31,612 nt of DNA, from positions 1-31,612 of the forward strand of contig JAYVYD010000192.1 in assembly GCA_043784605.1 (NCBI GenBank), read 5' to 3'. The translations under genes were made by a program, and so were the position numbers. The stretch is from JANYHY01 sp043784605. Lineage in GTDB: Bacteria; Myxococcota_A; Polyangia; Polyangiales; Polyangiaceae. Shown piece by piece: positions 18,719 through 27,132 of the stretch. Within the stretch, counting starts at the first letter, position 1; each line of letters begins with the position of its first letter. The notes below the pieces were generated by a model that was not told the origin of the DNA, made no database searches, and saw nothing but the letters and a program-made list of their open reading frames with translations.

Positions 18719-19513
18719 ATGCCTAACCATCCTGAGGCGGAGCCCACGCCCGCCACGCCTGCCGTCCATTCCAGCGAACCCGTCCGCGACGTCCCCATCG
18801 ACTGGGAAGCCCTCGAGGACGCGTTCGAGAACAACGCGCCCGAGGTGCACAGTTACCTGCACCTCGTGACCGGAGAGGTGTTGCGCGTGGTGGACGGAGT
18901 CGCCGACCCGCAGATGCACGTTCGCATCTCGTCCGACGGCAACTACCTGCGCGTGGACCCCGTGAGCTCGCGCGAGCAATACCGCTGGATGGAGCGCTTC
19001 ATCCCGCTCGTCGAGGAGGACGATCTGCGAGGCAAGCTTGGCCAAGCGATCGACGGCAAAGGCGCATTCCGCCGCTTCAAAGACGTGCTCATGACCTACG
19101 CGGAGGACCGCGAGAAGTGGTTCACTTTCCGCAGCGAGCGGCTGCGCACGTTCATGGAAGCGTGGCTCACGGCGCACGCGATCAACGCGACGGCGCGACC
19201 GACATGGGAGAACGGACCCGAGTCCGAGCTGACGCCCGAAAGCGCGGCGCCTTCGTCCACGGCGCTCTTGCCTGACGGCGATGGACCGAAGTCTTCGAGC
19301 GGGCGACGCACACGCAACGCCGACCAGGGCCGCCAGCAGCTCAAGGAGCTTGCCGAGACGCTTGGGCCGCGAGACCTCGACACGCTCGTGTCTTTCGCGG
19401 AGTTCTTGAAAGCGCGGCGAGCGGCGCGCGGCTTTGCGCATCACACCGAGCACATGGCGGCCGAGCGCGAGAGCAAGCGCCTGCTCGACACCACCCGGGA
19501 CAGCGAAGCTTGA
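18719..19513 (+). CDS. UPF0158 family protein
   Basis: ATG 18719 is supported by AGGGAG nine to ten bases upstream; an earlier in-frame start at 18584 would add non-protein-like residues. The 264-residue product contains DWEALEDAFENNAPEVHSYL, then HLVTGEVLRV, YRWMERFIPLVEEDDLRGKL and GKGAFRRFKDVL, with EKWFTFRSERLR after it. This is the order seen in the UPF0158 family: an acidic helix, a LxxxTGEV strand and an RxF..V helix. Its biochemical function is unknown. The C-terminal 90 residues are polar and low complexity, ending in a Lys/Arg/Glu-rich helix. The stop overlaps the start of the next gene by four bases, so the two are coupled. Confidence 0.7.
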   Translation: MPNHPEAEPTPATPAVHSSEPVRDVPIDWEALEDAFENNAPEVHSYLHLVTGEVLRVVDGVADPQMHVRISSDGNYLRVDPVSSREQYRWMERFIPLVEEDDLRGKLGQAIDGKGAFRRFKDVLMTYAEDREKWFTFRSERLRTFMEAWLTAHAINATARPTWENGPESELTPESAAPSSTALLPDGDGPKSSSGRRTRNADQGRQQLKELAETLGPRDLDTLVSFAEFLKARRAARGFAHHTEHMAAERESKRLLDTTRDSEA

Positions 19514-20184
19514 GCCTCGCGCGCGTCGCCGCCGTCGCGCTCGCGCTCTCGTTGCTCGCGGGGCCTGCGATCGCCGATCCCGCGACGAACAAGCCGAATT
19601 TCGTCACCGCAGATCGCGTCGCCGCGCGGTGGTACGCCCCCGAGACCGGAGGTCCGGCGCGACCTCGCTTCCTCACGGCGCGAGCGCTCGCGTTCGAGGC
19701 GCGTCTCGTGTCGCTCGTCGAGGAGGGCGACCTCGACTACCAAGAACGTCACGTGCGCACCGCCCTCGACCTGCACGTCGGTCGCGATCTCCTCGCAGAG
19801 CTTCCGCTCGAGAAGGAGCCCGACGCTCCGACGATGACGCGCATCTCGGCCGCGTTGCGCCAGGCCATGATCGATCGAATCGGCGAGGAGGGTCTGGCCA
19901 ACGCCGCGGCTGCCGAGGGCATCGGCGCCGCCGAGATCGAGGCGTTCTTCCGTAGAGACGCGCGCGCGGCGATCTACGTCGAACGCGCGATCAACTTCGT
20001 GCTCTACCCTTCCGAGAACCAGCTGCGCGACGTGTTCCGGACGACGGCAAACCCGTATCGCGACCGGCCATTTGACGCGGTCCGCGCGGACCTCTCGCGA
20101 TGGCTCGTCGCCGAGCGCGTGAAATCCTCGGAGCTGGGCTACCTGCAGACCGCGCGCTCCCGCGTCGTCCTGTCGTATCCGTGA
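19510..20184 (+). CDS. Secreted protein, SurA-N-like without a PPIase domain
   Basis: The likely start is TTG 19510 in the overlap TTGA with the previous stop. The 224-residue product has a signal peptide (SLARVAAVALALSLLAGPAIADP) and is then mostly helical. The stretches VTADRVAARW, LDYQERHVRTALDLHVGRDLLAELP and AALRQAMIDRIGEEGLANAA suggest the N-terminal chaperone domain of SurA/parvulin-type proteins. No parvulin PPIase domain follows; the last part (LYPSENQLRDVFRTTANPYRDRPFDAVR through AERVKSSELGYLQTARSRVVLSY) resembles the helix that usually packs back on the SurA core. If right, it would be a periplasmic chaperone lacking isomerase activity. This is weak homology by eye. The gene converges on the phosphatase gene with a 1-bp gap. 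Confidence 0.5.
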   Translation: MSLARVAAVALALSLLAGPAIADPATNKPNFVTADRVAARWYAPETGGPARPRFLTARALAFEARLVSLVEEGDLDYQERHVRTALDLHVGRDLLAELPLEKEPDAPTMTRISAALRQAMIDRIGEEGLANAAAAEGIGAAEIEAFFRRDARAAIYVERAINFVLYPSENQLRDVFRTTANPYRDRPFDAVRADLSRWLVAERVKSSELGYLQTARSRVVLSYP

Positions 20185-20185
20185 G

Positions 20186-20767
20186 TCAGTCGCGCTTCGC
20201 CGCTGCGTTGCTCATCGTGCGCATCGGACGCGGCAAGTGCCCAGTGTCGTTGTAGCTCGCTAGGCGCGTCTCGCCGTTCGGCAGCACGCTGATCTCGGTG
20301 ATGCCGCAGTGGAGCGACTGCATCTTGATCCACGCACGCGGCTGCACGCCAAGCGCGCGGCATGCGAAGAAGCGAATGATGTTGCCGTGGCAAATCACCA
20401 GATCGGTGCGCGCCGTCTTGGTCGGACGAAAGAAGCGCTCGTAGGCGCGGTCCGCGCGCTCGCGATCCTGGCGTACGTGCTCCGAATCCACCTTCACGCG
20501 CAGCGAGGCCGGCAGCATGGTCGGCACGCACTCGCACAAGAGCGCGCTGTGCGTGACCCGCGGAAAGCCGATCTGCTCGGCGATGATCTCGGCGGTCTGC
20601 TTTGCGCGGATGAGCGTGCTCGAGACCATGCTGTCGATGCGCATGCCCTCAAACGCAAGCGCGGTCGTTGCGGCCTGTTTGCGGCCGAGCGCGGTGAGCT
20701 GGCCGGTGTCGTGCTCGTCATATTGGCCGTGCCTGACGAGCACGACGCGACGGAGGATGAGGGTCAC
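20186..20767 (-). CDS. Histidine phosphatase (phosphoglycerate-mutase-like)
   Basis: The 193-residue protein carries the branch-1 histidine phosphatase motifs. VVLVRHGQ gives Arg12-His13-Gly14, with His13 forming the phospho-histidine. SSTLIRAKQTAE supplies Arg54, Glu79 lies in ALLCECVP, and the second catalytic His127 is in VICHGN. The spacing and the early GQYDEHDTGQLTALGRKQA resemble PGAM5- or SixA-like small phosphatases more than glycolytic phosphoglycerate mutase. The substrate could be a phosphoprotein or a small metabolite. The gene reads left with 66 bp to the divergent CDF gene. Confidence 0.85.
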   Translation of the reverse strand: MTLILRRVVLVRHGQYDEHDTGQLTALGRKQAATTALAFEGMRIDSMVSSTLIRAKQTAEIIAEQIGFPRVTHSALLCECVPTMLPASLRVKVDSEHVRQDRERADRAYERFFRPTKTARTDLVICHGNIIRFFACRALGVQPRAWIKMQSLHCGITEISVLPNGETRLASYNDTGHLPRPMRTMSNAAAKRD

Positions 20768-20833
20768 GAATCGCTACTTTCGACGTCGCCTTTACGCCAG
20801 CACCCGCCCATTAGTACAGTCGCAATTTCACAG

Positions 20834-21853
20834 ATGAGTGTCGAGGGCAGTAGGAAAGTCGTAATCGCCGCGTTGGCAGGCAACCTCGCGATCACCGCGT
20901 GCAAGTTCAGCGCGGCGTTGTTGAGCGGTTCGACGGCCACGCTCGCCGAGGCAGTCCACTCGCTGGCGGACTCCGGCAATCAAGCACTCTTGCTCGTCGG
21001 AATGCGCCTGGCCATGAAGGCCGCTGACGCTCGCTACCCGTTCGGTCGAGCCTCGGAGCTCTACTTCTGGCCATTCGTCGTCGCGTTGATGCTCTTCTCG
21101 CTCGGCGGCGCGTTCGGCATCTACGAGGGCATTGGACACCTCATGTCGGCCCCCGAGCCGCTCAAGGTGTTCGATCACACGATCTTCGGCGTGCACCTGA
21201 AGTTCTCTTCGAACGTGCTCAACTATGCCGTACTCGGCGCGTCCGTGTTCTTCGAGTCGATGTCGTTTCGAGTGGCGATGCGCGAGTTCAAGAAGACCTC
21301 CAAGGGCAAGGGCCTCGCGCGTGCTTTCCTCGAGGCGCGCGACCCGACCGTGCCGCTCGTCCTCGCGGAGGACACCACCGCGCTGTTCGGTCTCTCGGTC
21401 GCGCTCGTCGCGGTCATTCTGCGCGGCGTCACTGGTGTCGCCATGTGGGACGCCCTCGGCAGCTTGGTCATCGGGCTCTTGCTCGCTGCGGTCGCCGTCG
21501 GGCTCGCGTCCGTGACGCATGGACTGCTCATCGGCAAAGCGGCGGCGATCGAGGACCAAGCGCGAGCTCTCGAGATGGCCGAGGCCACGGTTGGCGTCGA
21601 GCGTGTGACGCAGATCTTGAGCCTGCATCTAGGCCCAGAGGTAATCATCCTCGCGCTCAAGGTCGCGTTCACGCCAGGCACCCCCGTGGAACAGGTAGAG
21701 GACATCACCAACGGCATGGAGAAGCGCATCCGCGACAAGATGCCGAGGATGCGGAAGATCTTCATCGAGGTGGACGCGCACGGCGACGACCGCAACGTCG
21801 CGGCCGCGCGCGCTCTCATCGGCACGCTCACGGACGACGAGGCGACGCCGTGA
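20834..21853 (+). CDS. Cation diffusion facilitator, ZnT9-like
   Basis: ATG 20834 (MSVEGSRKVVIAALAGNLAI) gives a 339-residue CDF transporter; the long upstream frame to 20309 overlaps the opposite phosphatase gene and is not protein-like. The helix-2 metal site is HSLAD (His42-Asp46), followed by YPFGRASELYFWPF. Helix 5 has AEDTTALFG (Glu179-Asp180) in place of the HxxxD of ordinary zinc CDFs. With AMWDALGSLVIGLLL this matches the SLC30A9/ZnT9-like subgroup. The C-terminal cytoplasmic domain follows. The family exports divalent cations by proton exchange, but metal selectivity here is uncertain because the helix-5 site differs. The stop overlaps the next start (GTGA), so it heads a coupled trio. 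Confidence 0.88.
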   Translation: MSVEGSRKVVIAALAGNLAITACKFSAALLSGSTATLAEAVHSLADSGNQALLLVGMRLAMKAADARYPFGRASELYFWPFVVALMLFSLGGAFGIYEGIGHLMSAPEPLKVFDHTIFGVHLKFSSNVLNYAVLGASVFFESMSFRVAMREFKKTSKGKGLARAFLEARDPTVPLVLAEDTTALFGLSVALVAVILRGVTGVAMWDALGSLVIGLLLAAVAVGLASVTHGLLIGKAAAIEDQARALEMAEATVGVERVTQILSLHLGPEVIILALKVAFTPGTPVEQVEDITNGMEKRIRDKMPRMRKIFIEVDAHGDDRNVAAARALIGTLTDDEATP

Positions 21854-22875
21854 CGCCGCGAGCCTTTGCGATCGGCGCAGCCGTGCTCGCGCTGATCGCG
21901 ACCGCGTTGCCCGCGCGGCACCCCGCGCTGGCGAAGCCGAAGACCGCGCCGCGCGTGCGCGTGGGTCTCGTGTTCGACGTGGGGGGTCGCGGTGACAAGA
22001 GCTTCAACGACTCGGCGTTCGAGGGTCTGTTGCGTGCTGAGCGCGAGCTCGGCGCCGAGATCTCCTTCCTCGAACCGACGGGCGCCGAAGACCGCGAGGC
22101 CGCGCTTCGCCTCTTCGCGGCTCGCCACATGGACCTCGTGATCGGCGTTGGCTTCATCTTCTCGAGCGACATCGACCTCGTCGCGCAGGCCTATCCGTCC
22201 GTCTCGTTCGCGTGCGTGGACTACGCACCCTCGGGCGATCATCCGATTCCGCAGAACGTAGCCGGTCTGGACTTCCGCGAGGAGGAGGGCGCGTTCCTCG
22301 TCGGTGGAGTCGCAGGCAAGCTCACGAAGACCGGGCACGTCGGCTTCGTCGGAGGCATGACCATCCCGCTCATCGCCAAGTTCGAGGCCGGCTATGCAGC
22401 TGGCGTGAAGGCCACGTGCCACACGTGCGTCGTGCACAGCGCATACGCAGGCGCGTCACCCGATGCGTTCAAGGACCCGGCGAAGGGCAAGCTGCTCGCC
22501 GCGAGCGAGATCGCGCAGGGCGCCGACGTCATCTTCCACGCGTCGGGCTCCACGGGTCACGGCGTCTTCGAGGCCGCGCGCGAGGCACACATCTATGCGA
22601 TCGGCGTCGACTCCGATCAATACGACGAGATGCCCGGCGTAGTCGCCACGAGCATGATCAAGCGCGTGGACGTCGCGGTCTTCGACGCCATCAAAGACGC
22701 TGCCCTACACACGTTCGTCGGCGGGCGCGTGATCGGCCTCGGCATAGGCGATCAAGGCGTCGACTACGTGCACGAGGGCGAGCATGCGGCGCTGCTCACC
22801 GTGGCGTTGAAGGAAGCCGTCGAGGGCCTCCGCCAAGACGTGCTCTCGGGACGCACCAAAGTGCCGAATCGGTGA
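21850..22875 (+). CDS. BMP/PnrA-like substrate-binding protein
   Basis: The start is GTG 21850, overlapping the previous TGA; the frame's upstream extension lies over the CDF gene. The 341-residue product has a signal peptide with AKPKTAP after it and no lipobox Cys, then VGLVFDVGGRGDKSFNDSAFEGL, the hallmark of BMP/Med/PnrA proteins. Later segments are ADVIFHASGSTGHGVFEAAR, AIGVDSDQYDEMPGVVATSM and FVGGRVIGLGIGDQGVDYV. These proteins bind nucleosides or related ligands and feed an ABC importer or a signalling partner. No ABC ATPase or permease lies next to it, and it sits between a CDF transporter and a DUF2085 gene, so the partner is elsewhere or unconventional. Confidence 0.9.
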   Translation: MTPRAFAIGAAVLALIATALPARHPALAKPKTAPRVRVGLVFDVGGRGDKSFNDSAFEGLLRAERELGAEISFLEPTGAEDREAALRLFAARHMDLVIGVGFIFSSDIDLVAQAYPSVSFACVDYAPSGDHPIPQNVAGLDFREEEGAFLVGGVAGKLTKTGHVGFVGGMTIPLIAKFEAGYAAGVKATCHTCVVHSAYAGASPDAFKDPAKGKLLAASEIAQGADVIFHASGSTGHGVFEAAREAHIYAIGVDSDQYDEMPGVVATSMIKRVDVAVFDAIKDAALHTFVGGRVIGLGIGDQGVDYVHEGEHAALLTVALKEAVEGLRQDVLSGRTKVPNR

Positions 22876-23294
22876 TGCGAGTCGCGACGCTGCTCCGCAC
22901 GTTCGGAGTGCTCCTTCTGCTCTGGCCGGTGGTCCCTCCGCTGCTGCACTTGGCCAAGCTGCACGAGCTGGCCGATACAATCGCCTATCCGTGGTCCCTG
23001 ACGTGTCACCGCATTCCCGATCGCACGTTGTCGATATTCGGGAGTCTGATGCCGATGTGCTCGCGGTGCATGGGGATCGATACCGGGTTTGGCTTGGGGC
23101 TGCTCGTCGGCGCGCCTTACAAAGGGCCGAAGTGGCTGTGGGTCTGGTTGGCAGTCGCTACCGCGTTGATGCTGATCGAGATTCAGACTCAGGACATGGG
23201 TCTGCACCCTATTTGGCATTCGACGCGAGCACTGAGCGGGTTCCTATTGGCTTATCCCGTCGGCGCGGCCCTCACGGCGATCGCGGATCGGTGA
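22875..23294 (+). CDS. DUF2085 membrane protein
   Basis: ATG 22875 overlaps the preceding TGA by one base (TGATG), a sign of coupling. The 139-residue protein has an N-terminal hydrophobic segment, then SLTCHRIPDRT (Cys44-His45) and MCSRCMGIDTG (Cys62, Cys65). Further helices follow (WVWLAVATALMLIEIQ, LSGFLLAYPVGAALTAI). The CH and CxxC pairs near the membrane are the DUF2085 signature and suggest metal or redox chemistry, although the function is unknown. As the last gene of the CDF-BMP trio it could help the same metal- or nucleoside-related process. It converges on the grpB-like gene with a single base between stops. Confidence 0.85.
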   Translation: MRVATLLRTFGVLLLLWPVVPPLLHLAKLHELADTIAYPWSLTCHRIPDRTLSIFGSLMPMCSRCMGIDTGFGLGLLVGAPYKGPKWLWVWLAVATALMLIEIQTQDMGLHPIWHSTRALSGFLLAYPVGAALTAIADR

Positions 23295-23295
23295 G

Positions 23296-23826
23296 TCACC
23301 CCCGAGCGCGCACGGTGTCCGGTGGCAGACCAAGGACGCGCGCGACGAAGTCAGTCTTCGAGGACGTGTAGAGGTCTCTCTGATCTCGATACTTCTCTGC
23401 GAGCTCCCGCTTGAGCTCCTCGTACTCACGAGCGATGTCTGGGTGTCTTCTGAGCTTGTCTCGAAACTCCAAGTACTCAGTCCATAGCTCGGCCCCGTGC
23501 ACCACCACATGCAAGTGGTGAGTCCGCGCTCCGCTCTCCAACTTCCGAAGAAATCGACGTCCCACGATCGTCGCGTTCACATCCGCGGGGAAATCCCACC
23601 CATCCGCGACCAACAGCGGCACACACACCTCCGCCTCCGCCAACGTCTTCGTCCCCACCAACAAATCAATCACAGGCTTCGCAGACAACCCCGGCACCGA
23701 AGTGGACCCAATATGCTCAATCCCAAGAGCCCGCTCCCCCAACACCAAGCTCACCCGAGCACGAGCACTCTCGAACCGAGCAGGCCAATCCAACTCATAA
23801 GGAACAACGACCACCTCATCGGTCAT
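23296..23826 (-). CDS. GrpB/UPF0157 family protein
   Basis: The 176-residue protein has VVVPYELDWPARFE at its start, then IEHIGSTSVPGLSAKPVIDL, the nucleotidyltransferase-fold GS-x-D pattern of GrpB proteins. FLRKLESGARTHHLHVV and WTEYLEFRDKLRRHPDIARE follow. Members are full-domain nucleotidyltransferase-fold proteins of undefined substrate. Codon use differs from neighbours: the 5' half favours TTG, GGG, CGG, GCT and ATT over CTC, GGC, CGC, GCG and ATC, so recent acquisition is possible. It reads left and converges on the DUF2085 gene. Confidence 0.88.
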   Translation of the reverse strand: MTDEVVVVPYELDWPARFESARARVSLVLGERALGIEHIGSTSVPGLSAKPVIDLLVGTKTLAEAEVCVPLLVADGWDFPADVNATIVGRRFLRKLESGARTHHLHVVVHGAELWTEYLEFRDKLRRHPDIAREYEELKRELAEKYRDQRDLYTSSKTDFVARVLGLPPDTVRARG

Positions 23827-24065
23827 GAGTTCATTCTACGCTCCCAAACTCGCCACGACCTCATTTTCCCCAAAGCCACCTGCGACGAAAAGACCGGCGA
23901 GCGCGCGGTGCTTTTGATCAGGACCGCGGACCCTCTCGCAACCTGCGATTGAAGCACCCCATCGGGACTTTAGTGTCCGCGGGCATGAGCAAAAGTACTG
24001 CGCGTCGCCGAGCCACAACCCCAAAGCCGAGCAGGTGTGCCACCAAGTCCCGCGCAGCGGGTCAC
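23827..24065. other. Intergenic region upstream of the grpB-like gene
   Basis: This 239-bp stretch separates the grpB-like start from the 3' end of the beta-barrel-like gene, both reading left. It is less GC-biased and C/A-rich on the plus strand, like the 5' half of grpB. Short frames exist (for example one beginning MSKSTARRRATTPKPSR at 23985), but they run into the opposite gene and have no clear ribosome site. A small GGAC/GTCC hairpin lies near 23970. It probably holds the grpB promoter; I see no gene I can support. Confidence 0.4.
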
Positions 24066-24782
24066 TCAAAGTGGAATTCGATACCCGACAGTAAGTCCAA
24101 TCTCGAACGCCATCACTGCACCCGACAAAGTCGCGCAGTCGCCAATGGAAGAACAAGACTGCTCACTAGGGAGCACCCACAAATCACCTCGGCCAATGAC
24201 ACCAAACACGAAGTGATCATTTAGCAGCCAATCGGCGCCTGCCTGCAATCCGGTCGCGAAACCCTCACTGCGAATCGTCACCTGACGACTCCCCAAGATC
24301 CCGGGCTGGGGTTGGCCGACGTCGGTGTTGAAGCGGTCGCCGACGATTACCTCGCCCGCGTGCACGCCGACCCACCCTTCGAGCCAGCGATAGTGGAGCG
24401 GGATCCAGCGGCCCTCCACTCCCCAATACCAATAGCTGCGCGAGTGCGTGCGCGGGAGGCCCGAGGTTCCGCCGTATTGCGTGTCGGAGGTGGGGCGAGG
24501 ACCGAAGAGGATTCCTGCGCCGAACGCCCAGTCTTTCTGCATGCGAAACATGACATCGAGGCCGGTCTCGATGGTCGCGTCGCCCTTTCCGATCGAGCCG
24601 AGGAACGTGCTGCCGCCGCGCTGCGACGATGAGATCGGCGCGGTGGGTAGACCGATGATGCCGGCTTGAAGCATCGCGACGGTGTGTGGCTTTGCGAGCA
24701 AGCGGTCGTAGGCGGCCTGCTCGTCTGCGCCTGCGACGCTGGCGGACGTGACGATGCCTACGACGATCCCGACGCGATACAT
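24066..24782 (-). CDS. Predicted outer-membrane beta-barrel-like protein coupled to a kinase
   Basis: ATG 24782 overlaps the kinase stop (TGATG); a second ATG at 24791 would add three residues. The frame continues far upstream only as a shadow of the kinase gene. The 238-residue product has a signal peptide (MYRVGIVVGIVTSASVAGAD) and then alternating strands with many Gly, aromatic and Arg residues, for example DWAFGAGILFGPRP, SYWYWGVEGRWIPL, EGWVGVHAGEVIVG and GLQAGADWLLNDHFVFGV, ending GLTVGYRIPL. This pattern suggests an 8- or 10-stranded outer-membrane barrel. Two Cys in SEQSCSSIGDC may form a loop disulfide. No family is recognised. Coupling with the kinase suggests a shared envelope function. 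Confidence 0.65.
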   Translation of the reverse strand: MYRVGIVVGIVTSASVAGADEQAAYDRLLAKPHTVAMLQAGIIGLPTAPISSSQRGGSTFLGSIGKGDATIETGLDVMFRMQKDWAFGAGILFGPRPTSDTQYGGTSGLPRTHSRSYWYWGVEGRWIPLHYRWLEGWVGVHAGEVIVGDRFNTDVGQPQPGILGSRQVTIRSEGFATGLQAGADWLLNDHFVFGVIGRGDLWVLPSEQSCSSIGDCATLSGAVMAFEIGLTVGYRIPL

Positions 24783-27070
24783 CACATCCATTTTCCCCCG
24801 TCGACGGTTTGCTGTGTCTCGACGGCCGTCGTGGAGACGACGAGCACGCGCGTCGACTTGACGAGCACACCGTCGACCCGCGCGCTGAACGTGACGTCGA
24901 ACTTGCCTGGATCGAAGAGCGTGAGGGTCGCGTGCATCGCGCCCGCAGAGTCGATCGTCATCGGCAAGTGAGTGTTCGCCGCGAGCCCAGGACCCGTGAC
25001 GAGGAGTTCGGGATCGCTGGTCGCGGTCTTCGGTGCCCCTCCGGTGGAGGCGAACGCGTGCGCGACGACGTCGATCGGTTGTCCGACGTGAGGTTTTTGC
25101 GTCGTGACGTCGAGCGACGCGCGTGGCATCGCAGGCGCTATGCTTTGCTGAAACGAGGTGGGGTGTGCGTTGGTGCCTGCGTCCCTCGTCGGTCCCGCGT
25201 CCACCGAGGCGTTGCCCACGAGCTCGTTCATCAGCTGCGTGGCCGTCGTGTCTTGCGGGTCGAGCTCGTGTGCGAGCTTCGCGAGATCGGCCGCCTTGTC
25301 GCGGTGGTTCGAGTACTTCTCGCCGAGCGCTGCCTTGACGAGCTCGTCGGTCGCGCGCGCGCGCACGTCCAAGAGGCGCGGGTCGTTCGGCCATTTCTGT
25401 AGGCCGAGCGTCGTGATCTCGAGGACGTTGTCGTCCGCCGGAGCGTCCCACTGCTGCTTGCGCAAGGCCTCGTTGGCGCGATCGACGGCGTGATCGAGCG
25501 AGTTGGCGTCGGCCGCCTGACCGACGAGCCCCAGCTTGTAGGCGATGGTCGCGGAGCCCACCACGCCGACGAAGAAGCACGCGACGAAGATGAACACCGC
25601 GCGCGAGCGTGCACGACGCGCTTGTTGCGGAGGCGGCGACTCGTCTGCCGCGTCGATCGGGGCAGGCTGAGACGGATACGAGCTTGGCGCTGCGATGCGC
25701 GGCGGCTCGCTCTGCTCCACTGGCGTCGGCGGGAGCGCGATGGCGAGGGGCGCCGACATTTGCGTTCTGGCCGCCGACGGCGTGGGCGCGAGCCTCGGAG
25801 GCACGACGTCGTCGAGCGTGATGTCCACACCCGAAGGGCGTGCCGGAGCTGGCGTTGGCGTTTCCATGGGCGTACGCGCGAGCGGCTGCGTCGTCGTGGG
25901 CATCGCCGTAGGCTTGGTGGTCGGCACCGCCTCCGAGAGTCGCGCGGCGATTTCGGGTGTGAGCTCGAGCTGCTTGGTGCGCTGCATCGGCGCGAGCTGA
26001 ACCGAGCCACTCGGCCGCGATCCGAGCAGCATTGGCCGGGCCACGAGCTCGTCGCCGGAGAGCCCCGCCGCTTTCGCTGCGTCGAGGAGCGCACGCCCCA
26101 ACGCTCGCGCGTCCGACTCGCGTGCCATCGGATCCTTGGCGAGGTTCCTCATGATCACGTTCGCGATCGGCTCGGGCACATACGAGGCGCGCGCGATCGA
26201 CCTGAGCTGCGGCGGCGCGTCGTGGATCTGCTGCACCAAGAGCGCGACGGCTTGGTCGCCCTCGAACGGCGTGCGCCCCGACAACATCTGGAAGAGCAGC
26301 GTCGCGATGCCGTACACGTCGCCCGCCGGGCCCACTTGCTCGCCTTGCGCGCCCTCCGGCGAGATGTAGCGCGCCGTGCCGAAGATCAGGCCCGCGGCCG
26401 TCGCCATCGATTGCTCACCCCAGTTGAGCCGCGCGATGCCGAAATCCAGCACCTTCACGAAGTCCGGATCGGCGCCGCGTCGCACGAGCATCACGTTCTC
26501 GGGCTTCAGATCGCGGTGCACGATTCCCTGCGCGTGCGCCTCTCCTGCCGCGTCGCAAATCTGCAGCGCGATGTGGAGCGTTCGCGGAAGATCCATCGCG
26601 CCGTCCGCCGCGGCTAGTGCGCTCTGGAGCGACATGCCGTCGAGGTACTCCATCGCGATGTAGAGCGAGCCGTCTGGGAGCTGCCCCGCGAGGTGCACGT
26701 GCACGACGTTCGGGTGCTGCAGGCGAGAGGCGACCTTCGCCTCGCGGTGAAACCGGGAGACGAGCTGCTCGTTCGCGGAGAGCTCGCGATGGAGAATCTT
26801 GACGGCGACGTCGCGGTCGACGCCCTTCTGGAAGGCGCGGTACACGCGCCCCATCGCGCCGACGCCCGCGAGCTGTCGCAGCTCGATGTGATCGAGGATC
26901 GTTCTGCCCACGTAGCCGTCTGGCGCTTGTTGCGCCTTCTGCGCGCTCGCTGCGTTCGTCAGCGGCGTTCCGTCGTTCGGACAAAATAGCCCGTCCGACG
27001 CGAAGCTGACGCCGCACGACGGGCAGACCTTCGCGGGCTGTTGTCGGTTCTCGGCAGAACCCGATTGCAC
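24782..27070 (-). CDS. Transmembrane Ser/Thr kinase with N-terminal zinc-ribbon-like motif
   Basis: The 762-residue protein opens with CPSCG (16-20) and FCPNDG (29-34), a myxobacterial zinc-ribbon form with three Cys and an Asp. The kinase domain has GVGAMGRV (69-76), AVK with Lys91, HRDLKPEN (185-192), DFG (209-211) and SPEG (237-240). A Pro/Thr/Ala-rich linker of about 130 residues follows. One membrane helix (about 490-513) leads to a helical repeat region (AVDRANEALRKQQWD through LAHELDPQDTTATQLMNEL) and a final Ig-like segment (KPHVGQPIDVVAHAF to FDVTFSARVDG). The outer part could sense envelope signals. The stop overlaps the start of the beta-barrel-like gene, so the two are translationally coupled. 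Confidence 0.92.
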   Translation of the reverse strand: MQSGSAENRQQPAKVCPSCGVSFASDGLFCPNDGTPLTNAASAQKAQQAPDGYVGRTILDHIELRQLAGVGAMGRVYRAFQKGVDRDVAVKILHRELSANEQLVSRFHREAKVASRLQHPNVVHVHLAGQLPDGSLYIAMEYLDGMSLQSALAAADGAMDLPRTLHIALQICDAAGEAHAQGIVHRDLKPENVMLVRRGADPDFVKVLDFGIARLNWGEQSMATAAGLIFGTARYISPEGAQGEQVGPAGDVYGIATLLFQMLSGRTPFEGDQAVALLVQQIHDAPPQLRSIARASYVPEPIANVIMRNLAKDPMARESDARALGRALLDAAKAAGLSGDELVARPMLLGSRPSGSVQLAPMQRTKQLELTPEIAARLSEAVPTTKPTAMPTTTQPLARTPMETPTPAPARPSGVDITLDDVVPPRLAPTPSAARTQMSAPLAIALPPTPVEQSEPPRIAAPSSYPSQPAPIDAADESPPPQQARRARSRAVFIFVACFFVGVVGSATIAYKLGLVGQAADANSLDHAVDRANEALRKQQWDAPADDNVLEITTLGLQKWPNDPRLLDVRARATDELVKAALGEKYSNHRDKAADLAKLAHELDPQDTTATQLMNELVGNASVDAGPTRDAGTNAHPTSFQQSIAPAMPRASLDVTTQKPHVGQPIDVVAHAFASTGGAPKTATSDPELLVTGPGLAANTHLPMTIDSAGAMHATLTLFDPGKFDVTFSARVDGVLVKSTRVLVVSTTAVETQQTVDGGKWM

Positions 27071-27132
27071 GCGGCAAGCCTACCACGCATCACGATCCGA
27101 AGCGCTTGCGGTCCGCCGAGAGGCAAGCGACG

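Noticed and set aside
23949..24224. 91-codon plus-strand ORF (MKHPIGTLVSAGMSKST...)
   Set aside because: It runs into the 3' end of the opposite beta-barrel-like gene, lacks a ribosome site and has no recognisable domain.
24783..25580. Upstream extension of the beta-barrel-like gene
   Set aside because: The extension is an out-of-frame reading of the kinase gene (Arg-rich); the signal peptide begins at the TGATG overlap.
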